From the NCBI RefSeq assembly GCF_015644665.1, contig NZ_JADOBQ010000002.1, positions 558,001 through 622,000 of the forward strand: 64,000 nt of DNA, read 5' to 3'. This document shows positions 17,437 to 26,818 of this stretch, piece by piece. The DNA comes from Roseobacter sp. MH60115. GTDB lineage: Bacteria > Pseudomonadota > Alphaproteobacteria > Rhodobacterales > Rhodobacteraceae. Made by a program: the position numbers and the translations under genes. The notes beneath the pieces are model-generated. The model made no database searches and was not told the origin of the DNA. It was given only the letters and a program-made list of their open reading frames with translations. How positions within the stretch are numbered: the first letter of the stretch is position 1; each line of letters begins with the position of its first letter.

Positions 17437-19320
17437 ATGGATATATCGGACACAAATGAGACTCATCCAAAGGATGTGCCGACCGGCCCGGACGTGATCC
17501 AAGGGTACCTGAAAACGCTGGACACATCGCCCGGCGTTTACCGGATGCTGGACGCGGAAAGCCGTGTTCTCTACGTGGGCAAGGCGCGGAACCTGCGCGC
17601 GCGGGTAAGCAATTATGCGCGGCCTACCGGGCACAGCCCGCGGATTGCGCGGATGATCGCGATGACCGCGTCGATGATGTTCCTGACCACGCGGACCGAG
17701 ACCGAGGCGCTGCTGCTGGAGCAGAACCTGATCAAGCAGCTCAAGCCCAAGTTCAACGTCCTGCTGCGCGACGACAAGAGCTTTCCGAATATCCTGGTGA
17801 CGGCGGATCATGATTTCCCGCAGATCAAGAAACACCGGGGCGCAAAGAAGGAGAAAGGGGCGTATTACGGTCCCTTTGCCAGCGCGGGCGCGGTGAACCG
17901 GACGCTGAACCAGTTGCAGCGGGTGTTCCTGCTGCGCGACTGTTCCAATGCCATGTTCGAGAGCCGGACGCGGCCCTGTCTGCAATTTCAGATCAAGCGG
18001 TGCAGCGCGCCTTGTGTGGGCAAGATCAGCGCCGAGGACTATGGCCAGACGGTGCGTGATGCGGAGAAGTTCCTGACTGGCAAGACAACGGATATTCAGG
18101 CGCGGCTGGCGGCCGAGATGAGCGCGGCGTCGGAGGCGATGGCGTTCGAACGGGCAGCCGCGTTGCGCGACCGGATCAAGGCGCTGACGCAGGTGCAGAC
18201 GGCGCAGGGGATCAATCCGCAGAGCGTGGCGGAGGCGGATATCATCGCGCTGCACATGGATGGCGGTCAGGCCTGCGTGCAGGTGTTTTTCATCCGCGCC
18301 AACCAGAACTGGGGCAACAAGGATTACTACCCGCGTGTAGGGCCGGATGTGGAGGCGGCGGAGGTGCTGGAGGCCTTTATCGGGCAGTTTTACGATACAC
18401 GTGAGCCGCCGCGACAGTTGATCCTCAGCAATGAGATCGAGAACCCGGACCTGATGGGCGAAGCCTTGACCGGCAAGCTTGGGCGCAAGGTTGAGTTGCT
18501 GGTGCCGCAGCGGGGAGAGAAGGCGGAGCTGATTGAGTCCGCGCTCAGGAACGCGCGCGAGAGCCTGGCGCGCAAGATGGCAGAGACGGCGACGCAGGCG
18601 CGGCTGATGAAAGGCGTGGCGGAGGCGTTTGGGCTGGAGGGGCCGCCCGCGCGCATCGAGGTCTATGACAACAGCCACATTCAGGGGGCCTTTGCGGTGG
18701 GCGCGATGATTGTCGCGGGACCCGAGGGGTTCATGAAGAACCAGTACCGCAAGTTCAACATCCGCGGTGAGGAGCTGGCCCCCGGGGATGATTTCGGGAT
18801 GATGAAAGAGGTGCTGACACGGCGGTTCAAGCGGCTGATCAAGGAGGATCCGGAGCGCAAGGAAGGGCATTGGCCGGATCTGTTGTTGATCGATGGGGGC
18901 GCCGGGCAGGTGAGTGCGGTGCGCGAGATCATGGAGGCGCATGGGGTGGGGGACATCCCGATGGTCGGCGTGGCCAAGGGGGTCGACCGGGACGCGGGCA
19001 AGGAAGAGTTCTACCGGACCGGCAAGCAGCCCTTTGCGCTGCGGCACAATGATCCTGTGCTTTATTTCATTCAGCGCATGCGGGACGAGGCGCACCGCTT
19101 TGCCATCGGAACCCATCGCGCAAAACGGGCAAAATCGGTTGGCGCAACGCCGCTTGATGATGTTCCGGGCGTGGGAGCCGCGCGCAAGCGGGCGCTTCTG
19201 GCGCATTTCGGCTCAGCCAAGGCGGTGGCGCGGGCGAACCTGAGTGATCTCAAGGCCGTGGAGGGCGTGTCGGGCGCGCTGGCGGAAAAGATCTACGATT
19301 TTTTCCACGAGCGCGGGTAG
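17437..19320 (+). CDS. uvrC: Excinuclease ABC subunit C
   Basis: A 627-residue UvrC, the nuclease of nucleotide-excision repair. It has an N-terminal GIY-YIG nuclease domain (SPGVYRMLD...[12 protein letters not shown]), a UVR motif region ([21 protein letters not shown]), an RNase H-like 5' nuclease domain ([27 protein letters not shown]) and tandem C-terminal helix-hairpin-helix motifs ([19 protein letters not shown]). Length is normal. The ATG at 17437 is chosen as the first that fits the family N-terminus. Confidence 0.96.
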   Translation: MDISDTNETHPKDVPTGPDVIQGYLKTLDTSPGVYRMLDAESRVLYVGKARNLRARVSNYARPTGHSPRIARMIAMTASMMFLTTRTETEALLLEQNLIKQLKPKFNVLLRDDKSFPNILVTADHDFPQIKKHRGAKKEKGAYYGPFASAGAVNRTLNQLQRVFLLRDCSNAMFESRTRPCLQFQIKRCSAPCVGKISAEDYGQTVRDAEKFLTGKTTDIQARLAAEMSAASEAMAFERAAALRDRIKALTQVQTAQGINPQSVAEADIIALHMDGGQACVQVFFIRANQNWGNKDYYPRVGPDVEAAEVLEAFIGQFYDTREPPRQLILSNEIENPDLMGEALTGKLGRKVELLVPQRGEKAELIESALRNARESLARKMAETATQARLMKGVAEAFGLEGPPARIEVYDNSHIQGAFAVGAMIVAGPEGFMKNQYRKFNIRGEELAPGDDFGMMKEVLTRRFKRLIKEDPERKEGHWPDLLLIDGGAGQVSAVREIMEAHGVGDIPMVGVAKGVDRDAGKEEFYRTGKQPFALRHNDPVLYFIQRMRDEAHRFAIGTHRAKRAKSVGATPLDDVPGVGAARKRALLAHFGSAKAVARANLSDLKAVEGVSGALAEKIYDFFHERG

Positions 19321-19350
19321 CCGGATTTGGCTTTTCCAAGAAAACCCAAT

Positions 19351-19383
19351 GCCTCCGGCGGGGATATTTTTGGCCAGAAGAAA
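19351..19383. repeat. Short Roseobacter-type intergenic repeat, copy 1
   Basis: The 33-bp segment beginning GCCTCCGGCGGGGATATTT and ending GCCAGAAGAAA lies between uvrC and pgsA. A diverged copy in inverse orientation lies at 32645-32677. I recall this motif recurring between genes in Roseobacter genomes. It includes a small GCCTCCGGC-type dyad. Confidence 0.55.
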
Positions 19384-19482
19384 CGGACTTGCGGCGTTTC
19401 ATGCTGCGGTGGGGCCTTCACAACGGTGGCTGGGCTTCGGTTGCCGCTTTCGCCCGGTTTTACCCCGTTGTAGGGTGAGACC

Positions 19483-20148
19483 ATGACACTGACCTTGCCG
19501 AATATTCTGACCATTGTCAGGCTGGTGGCCGCGCCCATGGTAGCGGTGATGTTTCTGTACTTCACGCGGCCCTATGCGGACTGGTTTGCGCTGGTGCTGT
19601 TTGTATCCGCCGCTGTCACCGATTGGTTTGACGGCTATCTGGCGCGGGCGTGGAAGCAGGAGACGAAGCTCGGCGCGATGCTGGACCCGATTGCCGACAA
19701 GGCGATGGTGGTCATTGCGCTGATGGTGATTGTCGGGTTTTCCGATGTCTATTGGACACCTTGGCTGGTGCTACCTGCCACCGTCATCCTGTTCCGAGAG
19801 GTCTTTGTATCCGGTCTGCGGGAGTTTCTGGGCGATACTGCGGGTACGCTGAAGGTGACGTCTTTGGCGAAGTGGAAGACCACCGCACAGATGGTCGCGA
19901 TTGCGGTGCTGTTCTCCCGTGGGATTTTCGAGCATCATCTGGTGATGAACAGCTATGGGATGGATACAGCGCTGATTGAGCAGGTGATGCGGGGCGAGGT
20001 CGAGGATACAAATGGTCTGCGCGGGTTTTATCATGCGATGGTGTGGTCAGGACGGGTGGGGCTTTGGATGCTGTGGATTGCCGCAGCGCTGACGCTGATC
20101 TCCGGGTTCGACTACTTCCGAAAATCGGCTCCCTATCTGAGAGGATGA
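19483..20148 (+). CDS. pgsA: CDP-diacylglycerol-glycerol-3-phosphate 3-phosphatidyltransferase
   Basis: A 221-residue membrane enzyme of phosphatidylglycerol synthesis. The CDP-alcohol phosphotransferase signature is complete: DWFDGYLAR, then GAMLDPIADK. N-terminal LTLPNILTIVRL is typical of PgsA. A long insertion before the last helix (FEHHLVMNSYGMDTALIEQ) is unusual in small PgsA proteins but the enzyme looks intact. Confidence 0.93.
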   Translation: MTLTLPNILTIVRLVAAPMVAVMFLYFTRPYADWFALVLFVSAAVTDWFDGYLARAWKQETKLGAMLDPIADKAMVVIALMVIVGFSDVYWTPWLVLPATVILFREVFVSGLREFLGDTAGTLKVTSLAKWKTTAQMVAIAVLFSRGIFEHHLVMNSYGMDTALIEQVMRGEVEDTNGLRGFYHAMVWSGRVGLWMLWIAAALTLISGFDYFRKSAPYLRG

Positions 20149-20154
20149 AAGCTC

Positions 20155-20400
20155 ATGAATGTGTTGTATTTTGCCTGGGTGCGTGAACGGATCGGGCTGC
20201 CGCGCGAGGAAGTGGACAGCACCGCCGAGACCGTGTCGGACCTGGTGGATGAGTTGGTTGCACGCGAGGACCGCTATGCGGCGGCCTTTGCGGATCGTTC
20301 TGCACTGCGTGTGGCCATCGATCAGGAGTTGAGCGATTTCGATGCGCCGCTCAAGGGCGCGCGCGAGGTGGCCTTCTTTCCGCCGATGACCGGGGGCTGA
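20155..20400 (+). CDS. moaD: Molybdopterin synthase small subunit
   Basis: An 81-residue ubiquitin-fold protein ending in FFPPMTGG, the C-terminal di-glycine that carries the thiocarboxylate used to make molybdopterin. It starts seven bases after pgsA and is followed by moaE. The cofactor it helps to make would serve the xanthine dehydrogenase encoded at 34-38 kb. Confidence 0.95.
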   Translation: MNVLYFAWVRERIGLPREEVDSTAETVSDLVDELVAREDRYAAAFADRSALRVAIDQELSDFDAPLKGAREVAFFPPMTGG

Positions 20401-20405
20401 GCCTG

Positions 20406-20849
20406 ATGCGGATTTCGGTGCAGGAGGCGCCCTTTGATCTGGGTGTGGAGACCAAGGAGTTCACTGCAGGTCACACGGACATCGGCGCGGTGGTGACCTT
20501 TACCGGCGTGGTGCGTGACAGCGACAAGGCCCCGCTGGAGGTCATGGAAATCGAACACTATCCCGGCATGACCGAATCCGCGCTGACCGAAATCGCGCAG
20601 GAGGCGCAAACCCGGTGGTCCCTGGGCGATGTGCTGGTCATTCACCGCCATGGCGCCCTGCAGCCGGGAGAGATGATCATGATGGTTGCCACCGCCGCCC
20701 GGCACCGCAAGGATGCCTTTGAGGCGGCTGAATTCCTGATGGACTATCTGAAATCGCGCGCGCCCTTCTGGAAACGCGAGGTGACGGCGGCTGGTACAGA
20801 ATGGGTGGCCGCAAAAGAGGAAGACGAAGACGCGCTCAACCGCTGGTGA
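20406..20849 (+). CDS. moaE: Molybdopterin synthase catalytic subunit
   Basis: A 147-residue MoaE that, with MoaD, inserts sulfur into precursor Z. Visible family motifs are GAVVTFTGVVRD, the HYPGMTE segment, VLVIHRHGALQPGE, and RAPFWKRE near the end with the catalytic lysine region. It lies five bases after moaD. Confidence 0.95.
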   Translation: MRISVQEAPFDLGVETKEFTAGHTDIGAVVTFTGVVRDSDKAPLEVMEIEHYPGMTESALTEIAQEAQTRWSLGDVLVIHRHGALQPGEMIMMVATAARHRKDAFEAAEFLMDYLKSRAPFWKREVTAAGTEWVAAKEEDEDALNRW

Positions 20850-20854
20850 GCCAA

Positions 20855-20885
20855 TTGACGTGCATCAAAGCGGGGTGTGATCACA
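20855..20885. promoter_or_regulatory. FNR/FnrL-type box and CRP-like palindrome before usp
   Basis: TTGACGTGCATCAA at 20855-20868 matches the FNR consensus TTGAY-N4-RTCAA. Eight bases on is a perfect 10-bp palindrome TGTGATCACA (20876-20885), like a CRP-family half-site pair. Both lie upstream of the universal stress gene at 20930. This suggests oxygen-dependent control, as expected for UspA genes in Rhodobacterales. Confidence 0.65.
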
Positions 20886-20929
20886 GGCCCTAGTCTCCTG
20901 TCGAACCTGACAAAGAGGAGACAGGAGCG

Positions 20930-21376
20930 ATGTTCAACAAAATCACAGTAGGGTTCGACGGATCGGCACCGTCGGAAAACGCACTGCGGCTGGCCTGCGA
21001 CCTGGCTGGGAAATACGGATCAGAGCTCCATATTTCACACACCCCCAAACCGGAAACGGTCGCCTTTGCGATGGGTGCCGTCGCAGGCTATCATGTGGCC
21101 ACCACAATGCCGTCCGCAGAAGAAGTGGCCGAAGCGGCGCAGAAAGTGCTGACCCGGGCGCGTGGCATTGCCGAAAGCGCGGGTTGTCCAAATCCGGTCG
21201 CACATGTCGGCGATGGAGAGCCTGCACAGTCGCTTATCAATCATGCTGACGAGGTTGGCTGTGATCTCATCGTGACCGGGCGTCGGGGTCTGGGCAATCT
21301 CACCGGTATGGTTCTGGGCAGCACGTCCCAACGGGTGGGCCATCTCGCCAAATGTGCCCATCTGACCGTGGCCTGA
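20930..21376 (+). CDS. Universal stress protein, UspA family
   Basis: A 148-residue UspA-fold protein. It starts MFNKITVGFDGSAPSENALRLA and has the ATP-binding G-2x-G-9x-G(S/T) motif as GRRGLGNLTGMVLGSTS. GACAGGAG precedes the ATG. An FNR-type site lies 62 bases upstream of the start, so induction at low oxygen is likely. Confidence 0.92.
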   Translation: MFNKITVGFDGSAPSENALRLACDLAGKYGSELHISHTPKPETVAFAMGAVAGYHVATTMPSAEEVAEAAQKVLTRARGIAESAGCPNPVAHVGDGEPAQSLINHADEVGCDLIVTGRRGLGNLTGMVLGSTSQRVGHLAKCAHLTVA

Positions 21377-21378
21377 GT

Positions 21379-21705
21379 TTACCCGATGCGTTCGTGATTG
21401 ACCCGCGCCCGAAGCTCTTCGGCTTCGTGCCGGGCATCGCGCAGCCCGTCCATGGCGGCGCGCAGTTCCGCTTCGGTCTGTGCCAGTTGGTTGGTCAGTT
21501 CCGCCTCGCGCTGCTGCAGATAGGTGATCGCCTGATCGCGGGTTTCTTCCGCCTCATGAAGCTCCTGGCTCATCCGGTCAAGCTGTGCCACGTCATCGGC
21601 CGCCACACGGGTGAACCGGTGCACGATCCAATTGGCAAACCAGCCCAGACAAAAAGCCACAAAGAGAATGATGGCCGTCGCCACGACAAATTCCGTCCTA
21701 CTCAT
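21379..21705 (-). CDS. Membrane-anchored coiled-coil protein
   Basis: A 108-residue protein with one N-terminal transmembrane helix (VVATAIILFVAFCLGWFANWI) followed by a long coiled coil rich in Glu, Gln and Ala. Function unknown. The chosen ATG overlaps the end of the OmpA-like gene by eight bases, so the two are coupled; it may be a partner in envelope structure. An in-frame start at 21732 is less likely. Confidence 0.72.
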   Translation of the reverse strand: MSRTEFVVATAIILFVAFCLGWFANWIVHRFTRVAADDVAQLDRMSQELHEAEETRDQAITYLQQREAELTNQLAQTEAELRAAMDGLRDARHEAEELRARVNHERIG

Positions 21706-23605
21706 CCCCGCTTCCTTCAACCTCCGGACCATCTATTGATGGCTCTGTATCGCTGGATTCTGCGACGCTTTCCAGTGTTGTTTCGCGTTCTGGTTGTGAA
21801 GGGGTGGGGCGAATGAGATGAAATTCGATGCGTCGGTTGGCTTCACGGCCTGCATCACTGTCGTTTTCAGCGATAGGTTGCGCTTCTCCGTAGCCTTTCG
21901 CGACGAAAGAGCCTGTCAGGACGCGGCGGGCGCGTAACTCGTTGAGCACCGATTCTGCCCGCGCCTGGCTGAGCGAGAGGTTCATTTCCTCGCGGCCCTG
22001 GCTGTCTGTGTGCCCCTGCACCTCAAGCCGGATATCGCCGCACTCCTTCAGGACCGATGCAATGTTGTCCATGGTTTCGAGCGCACTGGGGTCGATGGTG
22101 GCGCTGCCCGGTTCAAAGTTGATTTTTGCCGCGGATACGATTTCCGCGATATCCGCCTCGCATTCCTCCGGCGTCGGCAGGGCGGCGATGGGGTCCAGCG
22201 CTTCGACGTAGAGCACGTTGATGTCGAACGTGGCTTCCTGGCCCAGTTTACTGGCGAGGAACCGGGCAACGGTTGCACGCGCATTCTGATTGCCGGAGTT
22301 GCCGGTCAGCGTGATGGTATCCGGCGTTACGGTCACGGCACCATTGCTGAGATAGGCCAGCGCCTGAATACCGGTCAGGACACGCGCGGACCAGTCCGGG
22401 GGCATATCCGATACCACGCGGGCGGCGGTATAGACGTTGTCAGACCCGAATTTCGCCCGCGCAAAGCTGTCGGCAACCTGGCGCATGTTCTCGTCCGACA
22501 GGCGCCCGCGCAGCTGAACCTGCCCTTCCGGGCTCAGCGTGGCGACGAATTCCGCCGGGCCGGAGGACGGATCCGGTGTTTCCGGCAACACCGGGTAAAG
22601 CGCGAAGACGTCCGGCAGGGCGTTTTCCAATTCGCCCGTGACCCGGTCAAAGAGCCGCTGGTCCGTTCCTTCGGCGGCCACCAGCGTTACATCGGCATTG
22701 GAAAAGGTGACGCTGCCCGCGCCCAGTTCTGCCAGCGCCGCAATTGCGGTCTCGGCGGCATCTGCCCATGTCGGAGAGGGCACGCCCATCCCGATGGTGC
22801 AATGCCCCGGTCCGCTCAGCCCCGCAGCAAAGGCGGCGGCCACGATGCGTTGTTGCGTGGCTTCGGTATCGGCGGAGCAGGCGTCGAACCGTGCGCCATC
22901 GCCGTCCATGACGAAACGCAGGGTGAAGGGTGTGATCACCGGGCGCGGCGCGGTGATGTTGAGGGAGAGGCGCAAGGCGGGCGGTGCCGCGCGGGTCAGG
23001 CGCGCTTCCATGTCTGATTTCGCCTCGGCACTGTCGGCAATTGCGGTGATCTCTACCCGCCCGGCGGTCACGGATACCTTGGCGCGGGGCAAGTCCTCAA
23101 CGGCCGAGATGGCAAAGGCCAGCGCGTCCTCCCATCCGCTCGGGGCGGGGTAGTCTGCCGTCTCCAGAAGATCGGTCACCGGCAGGTCGCTCATCGCGTT
23201 GAAGCCGGTAATCATCTCGTCGCGATCCGTCGTCTCCGGGATCAGGCCAATGATCGACAAGCCGGCTGTGTTGCGCAGGACTTCGGCAGAAAAGCGCGGC
23301 GGTGCGATGTTGGCGACCGCTGCAACCTCCATCTGGTCGATGACGCGGGCTGCGTCCACGACGGACCCTGCAACGCTGAGCGCTTGGAACCGGAGGGCCT
23401 CCGTTGGTGCGGTCCCGGCGAGCACCAGTCGCAGACCGTCTGCCTCGACTTCGGCCCATGTCAGTTCGTTTTCATCCAGTGCCGTGCGTACACCGATTTC
23501 AGAGGCATCTTCGACCAGTTGTACGGAAGAGTTTGCCGCGATCAGGGCAGCCGTCGCGGCAGCGACAAAGGCAGATGCAGTCAGGGTGTAAGATGACAGG
23601 CCCAT
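21698..23605 (-). CDS. OmpA-family protein with BON-like repeats
   Basis: A 635-residue envelope protein. An N-terminal membrane anchor or uncleaved signal (YTLTASAFVAAATAALIAA) is followed by several BON-like repeats of about 70-80 residues, and a C-terminal OmpA peptidoglycan-binding domain (INFEPGSATIDPSALETMDNIASVL...VQGHTDSQG...LSQARAESVLNEL...GYGEAQPIAEN...NRRIEFHL). The last 40 residues are acidic and low-complexity. It probably tethers the envelope to peptidoglycan. Confidence 0.87.
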   Translation of the reverse strand: MGLSSYTLTASAFVAAATAALIAANSSVQLVEDASEIGVRTALDENELTWAEVEADGLRLVLAGTAPTEALRFQALSVAGSVVDAARVIDQMEVAAVANIAPPRFSAEVLRNTAGLSIIGLIPETTDRDEMITGFNAMSDLPVTDLLETADYPAPSGWEDALAFAISAVEDLPRAKVSVTAGRVEITAIADSAEAKSDMEARLTRAAPPALRLSLNITAPRPVITPFTLRFVMDGDGARFDACSADTEATQQRIVAAAFAAGLSGPGHCTIGMGVPSPTWADAAETAIAALAELGAGSVTFSNADVTLVAAEGTDQRLFDRVTGELENALPDVFALYPVLPETPDPSSGPAEFVATLSPEGQVQLRGRLSDENMRQVADSFARAKFGSDNVYTAARVVSDMPPDWSARVLTGIQALAYLSNGAVTVTPDTITLTGNSGNQNARATVARFLASKLGQEATFDINVLYVEALDPIAALPTPEECEADIAEIVSAAKINFEPGSATIDPSALETMDNIASVLKECGDIRLEVQGHTDSQGREEMNLSLSQARAESVLNELRARRVLTGSFVAKGYGEAQPIAENDSDAGREANRRIEFHLIRPTPSQPERETTLESVAESSDTEPSIDGPEVEGSGDE

Positions 23606-23666
23606 GATCCCCTGGTGTCCGGTTACGAGTCGTCTAGGTGATACGCCCCCGGGGCGGTGGATTCAA

Positions 23667-24629
23667 TCACGCCAGCAGGGCGGCTGCAAAAAAGAGCAGC
23701 GGGATCATGCCGGTATCCCGGTTGGCGCGAAAGAGCCGGAGCAGTTTCGCGCTGTCCTCGATGTCAAGCTGGCGCAATTGCCATGCCATGTGCCACCCCA
23801 TCGCCCAGGGACCCGCCAGTGCCAGCACCATCGCGAGGACATTTGCCTGCGGCAGGGCACTGAAAACCACGGCGAGGCCCATCAGCCCCACCGTTGCCAC
23901 CAGGAAGCGTCGCAGCCAGGTGGCGGTCTTGTCGCCGAAGAGGCGTGCGGTGGATTTGACGCCGATCAGCGCGTCATCCTCGGTGTCCTGATGTGCGTAG
24001 ATCGTATCGTAAAACAGGGTCCAGGCGATGCCGGCAAGGTAGAGCAGCACAGCCGGAGCATGCAGTGTGCCGCTATGTGCCGCCCAGGCCAGCAGCGCGC
24101 CCCAGTTGAAGGCAAGTCCGAGGAAGACCTGCGGCCACCATGTGAATCTTTTGGCAAAGGGGTAGACGGCCACGGGCAGCAGGGCCAGCACGCCCAGAGC
24201 GATGGCTGTCATGTTGAAAGTCAACAGGATGCAGAATGCCAGCAGCGATTGTGCGCACATCCAGACAACGGCTCCTCTGACGGTGACCTGCCCTGACGGA
24301 ATGGGGCGCGAGCGGGTGCGTTCGACGCTGTTATCGAAATCCCTGTCGGTGATGTCGTTCCAGGTGCAACCCGCGCCGCGCATCAGCCACGCCCCCAGGG
24401 CGCATCCCACGGCGATCCAGAGGTCCTCAAAGCCTGCACGCTGATCATGGATCATCGCCAGTGCCAGGCCCAACCAGCAGGGCAGGAGCAACAGCCATGT
24501 GCCGATGGGTCGATCCGCCCGGCTGAGCCGCAGGTAGGGGCGTGACCACACAGGCGCCATTGTGTCGACCCAATTGCCTTTTACCGCATCGGCCACTTGG
24601 CCATCTGGCGCAGCGGGTGGGCTTTGCAT
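23667..24629 (-). CDS. ubiA: 4-hydroxybenzoate polyprenyltransferase
   Basis: A 320-residue UbiA prenyltransferase of ubiquinone synthesis, with about eight to nine helices. The first aspartate motif is NDITDRDFD and the second is YDTIYAHQDTEDD. The ATG at 24629 gives the usual Rhodobacterales N-terminus (VADAVKGNWVDT). It lies back to back with the rsmE start, leaving almost no promoter space between the two genes. Confidence 0.92.
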   Translation of the reverse strand: MQSPPAAPDGQVADAVKGNWVDTMAPVWSRPYLRLSRADRPIGTWLLLLPCWLGLALAMIHDQRAGFEDLWIAVGCALGAWLMRGAGCTWNDITDRDFDNSVERTRSRPIPSGQVTVRGAVVWMCAQSLLAFCILLTFNMTAIALGVLALLPVAVYPFAKRFTWWPQVFLGLAFNWGALLAWAAHSGTLHAPAVLLYLAGIAWTLFYDTIYAHQDTEDDALIGVKSTARLFGDKTATWLRRFLVATVGLMGLAVVFSALPQANVLAMVLALAGPWAMGWHMAWQLRQLDIEDSAKLLRLFRANRDTGMIPLLFFAAALLA

Positions 24630-24641
24630 ATGTATCTCCCC

Positions 24642-25373
24642 ATGGACGGACAGGTGACAGCCAAGATCAGGCTTTTTGTAGAACACTCCCTGGGGCCGGG
24701 GCAATCGGTCCCTGTGTCGCGGGAGCAGGCGCATTACCTTTTTGGGGTGATGCGGCTTGGCGTGGGCCCGCAGGTCTTGCTCTTCGATGGGCAGAACGGT
24801 GAATGGCTGGCCGAGGTGGCCGAGGCGGGCAAACGCGGCGGCGTTCTGCAGGTGATCTCACAGACACGCCCCCAGCAAATGCCACCGGACCTGTGGCTGC
24901 TTTTTGCGCCGATCAAGAAAGCCCGAACAGATTTCATTGTGGAAAAGGCGGTGGAGCTTGGGGCTGCACGCATCCTTCCGGTCCAGACGCAGTACACAAA
25001 TGCCGGGCGCATCCAGAGGGCGCGCCTGCAGGCGCATGCTGTGGAAGCGGCGGAGCAATGCGGCGCCACCTACGTGCCGGAGGTGGCGGAGATGGTCCGG
25101 ATGGACCGGCTGCTGGCGGGGTGGGACACCGACCGGCGGATCATGTTCTGCGATGAAGCGCAGGTGGCCTTAAAGCCCACCCTACCTGCCACCCCAGGGC
25201 CTTGGGCGATCCTGATTGGGCCGGAGGGAGGCTTCTCGCCGTCCGAGCGAGAGAAGTTACACGCGCTTGACCACGCACATGCGGTGTCTCTGGGGCCGCG
25301 TATTCTGCGCGCAGACACGGCGGCGGTGGCGGCAATCACCCTGTGGCAGCAGGCGTTGGGAGACTGGACATGA
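24642..25373 (+). CDS. rsmE: 16S rRNA (uracil1498-N3)-methyltransferase
   Basis: A 243-residue SPOUT methyltransferase. The N-terminal PUA-like part (SREQAHYLFGVMRLGVG) is followed by the knot domain with ILIGPEGGFSPSE and SLGPRILRADTAAVAAI. The start is uncertain: ATG at 24630, ATG at 24642 or GTG at 24654 (family proteins often begin MTAKIRLFV, favouring the GTG). Its stop overlaps the GNAT gene by four bases. Confidence 0.92.
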   Translation: MDGQVTAKIRLFVEHSLGPGQSVPVSREQAHYLFGVMRLGVGPQVLLFDGQNGEWLAEVAEAGKRGGVLQVISQTRPQQMPPDLWLLFAPIKKARTDFIVEKAVELGAARILPVQTQYTNAGRIQRARLQAHAVEAAEQCGATYVPEVAEMVRMDRLLAGWDTDRRIMFCDEAQVALKPTLPATPGPWAILIGPEGGFSPSEREKLHALDHAHAVSLGPRILRADTAAVAAITLWQQALGDWT

Positions 25374-26227
25374 TCCGCGAGGCACGCCCGGAAGAGACAG
25401 CTGCACTCGAAGCATTTCTGCACCCTCACTCGGCAACCTCCATGTTCTTGCGTGGCAATCTTGCGGCGCATGGGGTCGGCAATACGGATCACGCCAATGG
25501 AACGACCTTCTATGTGCGCACACGCGACGGCGACATCACCGGTGTCTTGGGCCGCACGAACGGTGGCTTTCTGATGTGTCAGGCGCCGGATCAAGGGGCC
25601 GCATTCTGGTCGGCGTGTGACGAAGTATTGAGAGGACAGCGCATCGTCGGCATGACCGGCGTCCCCGATCAGATCGGCGCGTTGACCACGGCGCTTGGCT
25701 TGCGCGATGTAGATTTTCGTTTGCAGCACAATGAACCGCTGTACGCATTGCGATTGTCAGATCTATCTGAAATTTCAGATCAAAACATACACTTGCGCAG
25801 GCCCGCGGCTGACCATGCCGATTGGCTCGCAGACTGGTTTAACGGCTATCATCAAGATACCGGCAAGGGGACGCTCGATGGTAACGATGGCATGCGTGCT
25901 GCGCTGAGGTTCGTCGAAAAACCGGACGGACGTGTGATGGAGGCAGATGGTGTGCCCTGTGCGATGTCGGCGCTGAACGCGCGGACGGCGGATATGGTGC
26001 AGGTCGGAGGCGTTTATGTGCCGCCGCTTCATCGCGGGCGGGGCCATGGCGCCCGCATTGTGGCGTTGCATCTGGCAGAAATGCGAGACGACGGCATCAC
26101 CAGCGCCATTCTATTTGCTGCCAGCCCGGTTGCGGCACGCGCTTATGAGAGCATCGGATTTCGGCGTATCGGGGACTACCGCATTGCCTTGCTGGAGACC
26201 CCTATGACCGCAGGCAAGACGCCATGA
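25370..26227 (+). CDS. GNAT-family N-acetyltransferase
   Basis: A 285-residue protein with a C-terminal GNAT fold. The acetyl-CoA loop reads VGGVYVPPLHRGRGHGARIVALHLAEM, and the last strand includes ARAYESIGFRRIGDY. The N-terminal half is a diverged GNAT-like domain (MIREARPEETAALEAFL). The substrate is unknown. It is coupled to rsmE upstream and overlaps the next gene by four bases. Confidence 0.85.
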   Translation: MIREARPEETAALEAFLHPHSATSMFLRGNLAAHGVGNTDHANGTTFYVRTRDGDITGVLGRTNGGFLMCQAPDQGAAFWSACDEVLRGQRIVGMTGVPDQIGALTTALGLRDVDFRLQHNEPLYALRLSDLSEISDQNIHLRRPAADHADWLADWFNGYHQDTGKGTLDGNDGMRAALRFVEKPDGRVMEADGVPCAMSALNARTADMVQVGGVYVPPLHRGRGHGARIVALHLAEMRDDGITSAILFAASPVAARAYESIGFRRIGDYRIALLETPMTAGKTP

Positions 26228-26751
26228 CATTTTTCCGACCCGAAGCAAGGGCTGCGTTGTGGCGTTGGCGGGAAGTGCTGGCGGGGGGCGCCATTGCGCT
26301 CCTCGGGCTGTGGTGGCTGGTTGGACCGGGGCAACTGCTGGTGTTGCCGGCCATTGCCTTGCTGGTCGCCGGGATAGCCCTCATCTGGGTCGGGGTGCAG
26401 CGCGCACGTTTTCGCAGCGCCGGGCAGGGGCCCGGGGCGGTCAGCGTCGACGAGGGGCAAATTACCTACTATGGTCCGCTGACCGGTGGCGCCATCGCCC
26501 TGCGCGAGATGACCGAACTGACCCTGGATAAAACCCTTTTCCCCGCGCATTGGCACTTGCGGCAGCCGGGACAGCCAGCGCTGCTGATCCCCGTGAATGC
26601 AGAAGGTGCGGAAGCCTTGTTCGACGCTTTCGCCACCCTGTCCGGCCTGAGGACAGAGCGCATGCTGCACGCGCTGCAGGGCGCCGAGAAACACGCCATC
26701 GTGATCTGGCAACGCAGGCCCGGCGAAACTGCACAGATTAGTCTGCATTGA
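26224..26751 (+). CDS. Conserved-looking inner-membrane protein
   Basis: A 175-residue protein I do not recognise. Two hydrophobic helices lie close together (EVLAGGAIALLGLWWL and LVLPAIALLVAGIALIWVG) and are followed by a soluble, beta-rich part resembling a PH-like domain (GAVSVDEGQITYYGPLTGGAIALREMTELTL). Coupled by ATGA to the GNAT gene. Function unknown. Confidence 0.72.
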   Translation: MTFFRPEARAALWRWREVLAGGAIALLGLWWLVGPGQLLVLPAIALLVAGIALIWVGVQRARFRSAGQGPGAVSVDEGQITYYGPLTGGAIALREMTELTLDKTLFPAHWHLRQPGQPALLIPVNAEGAEALFDAFATLSGLRTERMLHALQGAEKHAIVIWQRRPGETAQISLH

Positions 26752-26818
26752 CAGCCTGATCAAATCGTCCCATCCCTGATGTCTTGAATGCATTTACCGA
26801 ACGAACGGAGCCTCCTTC

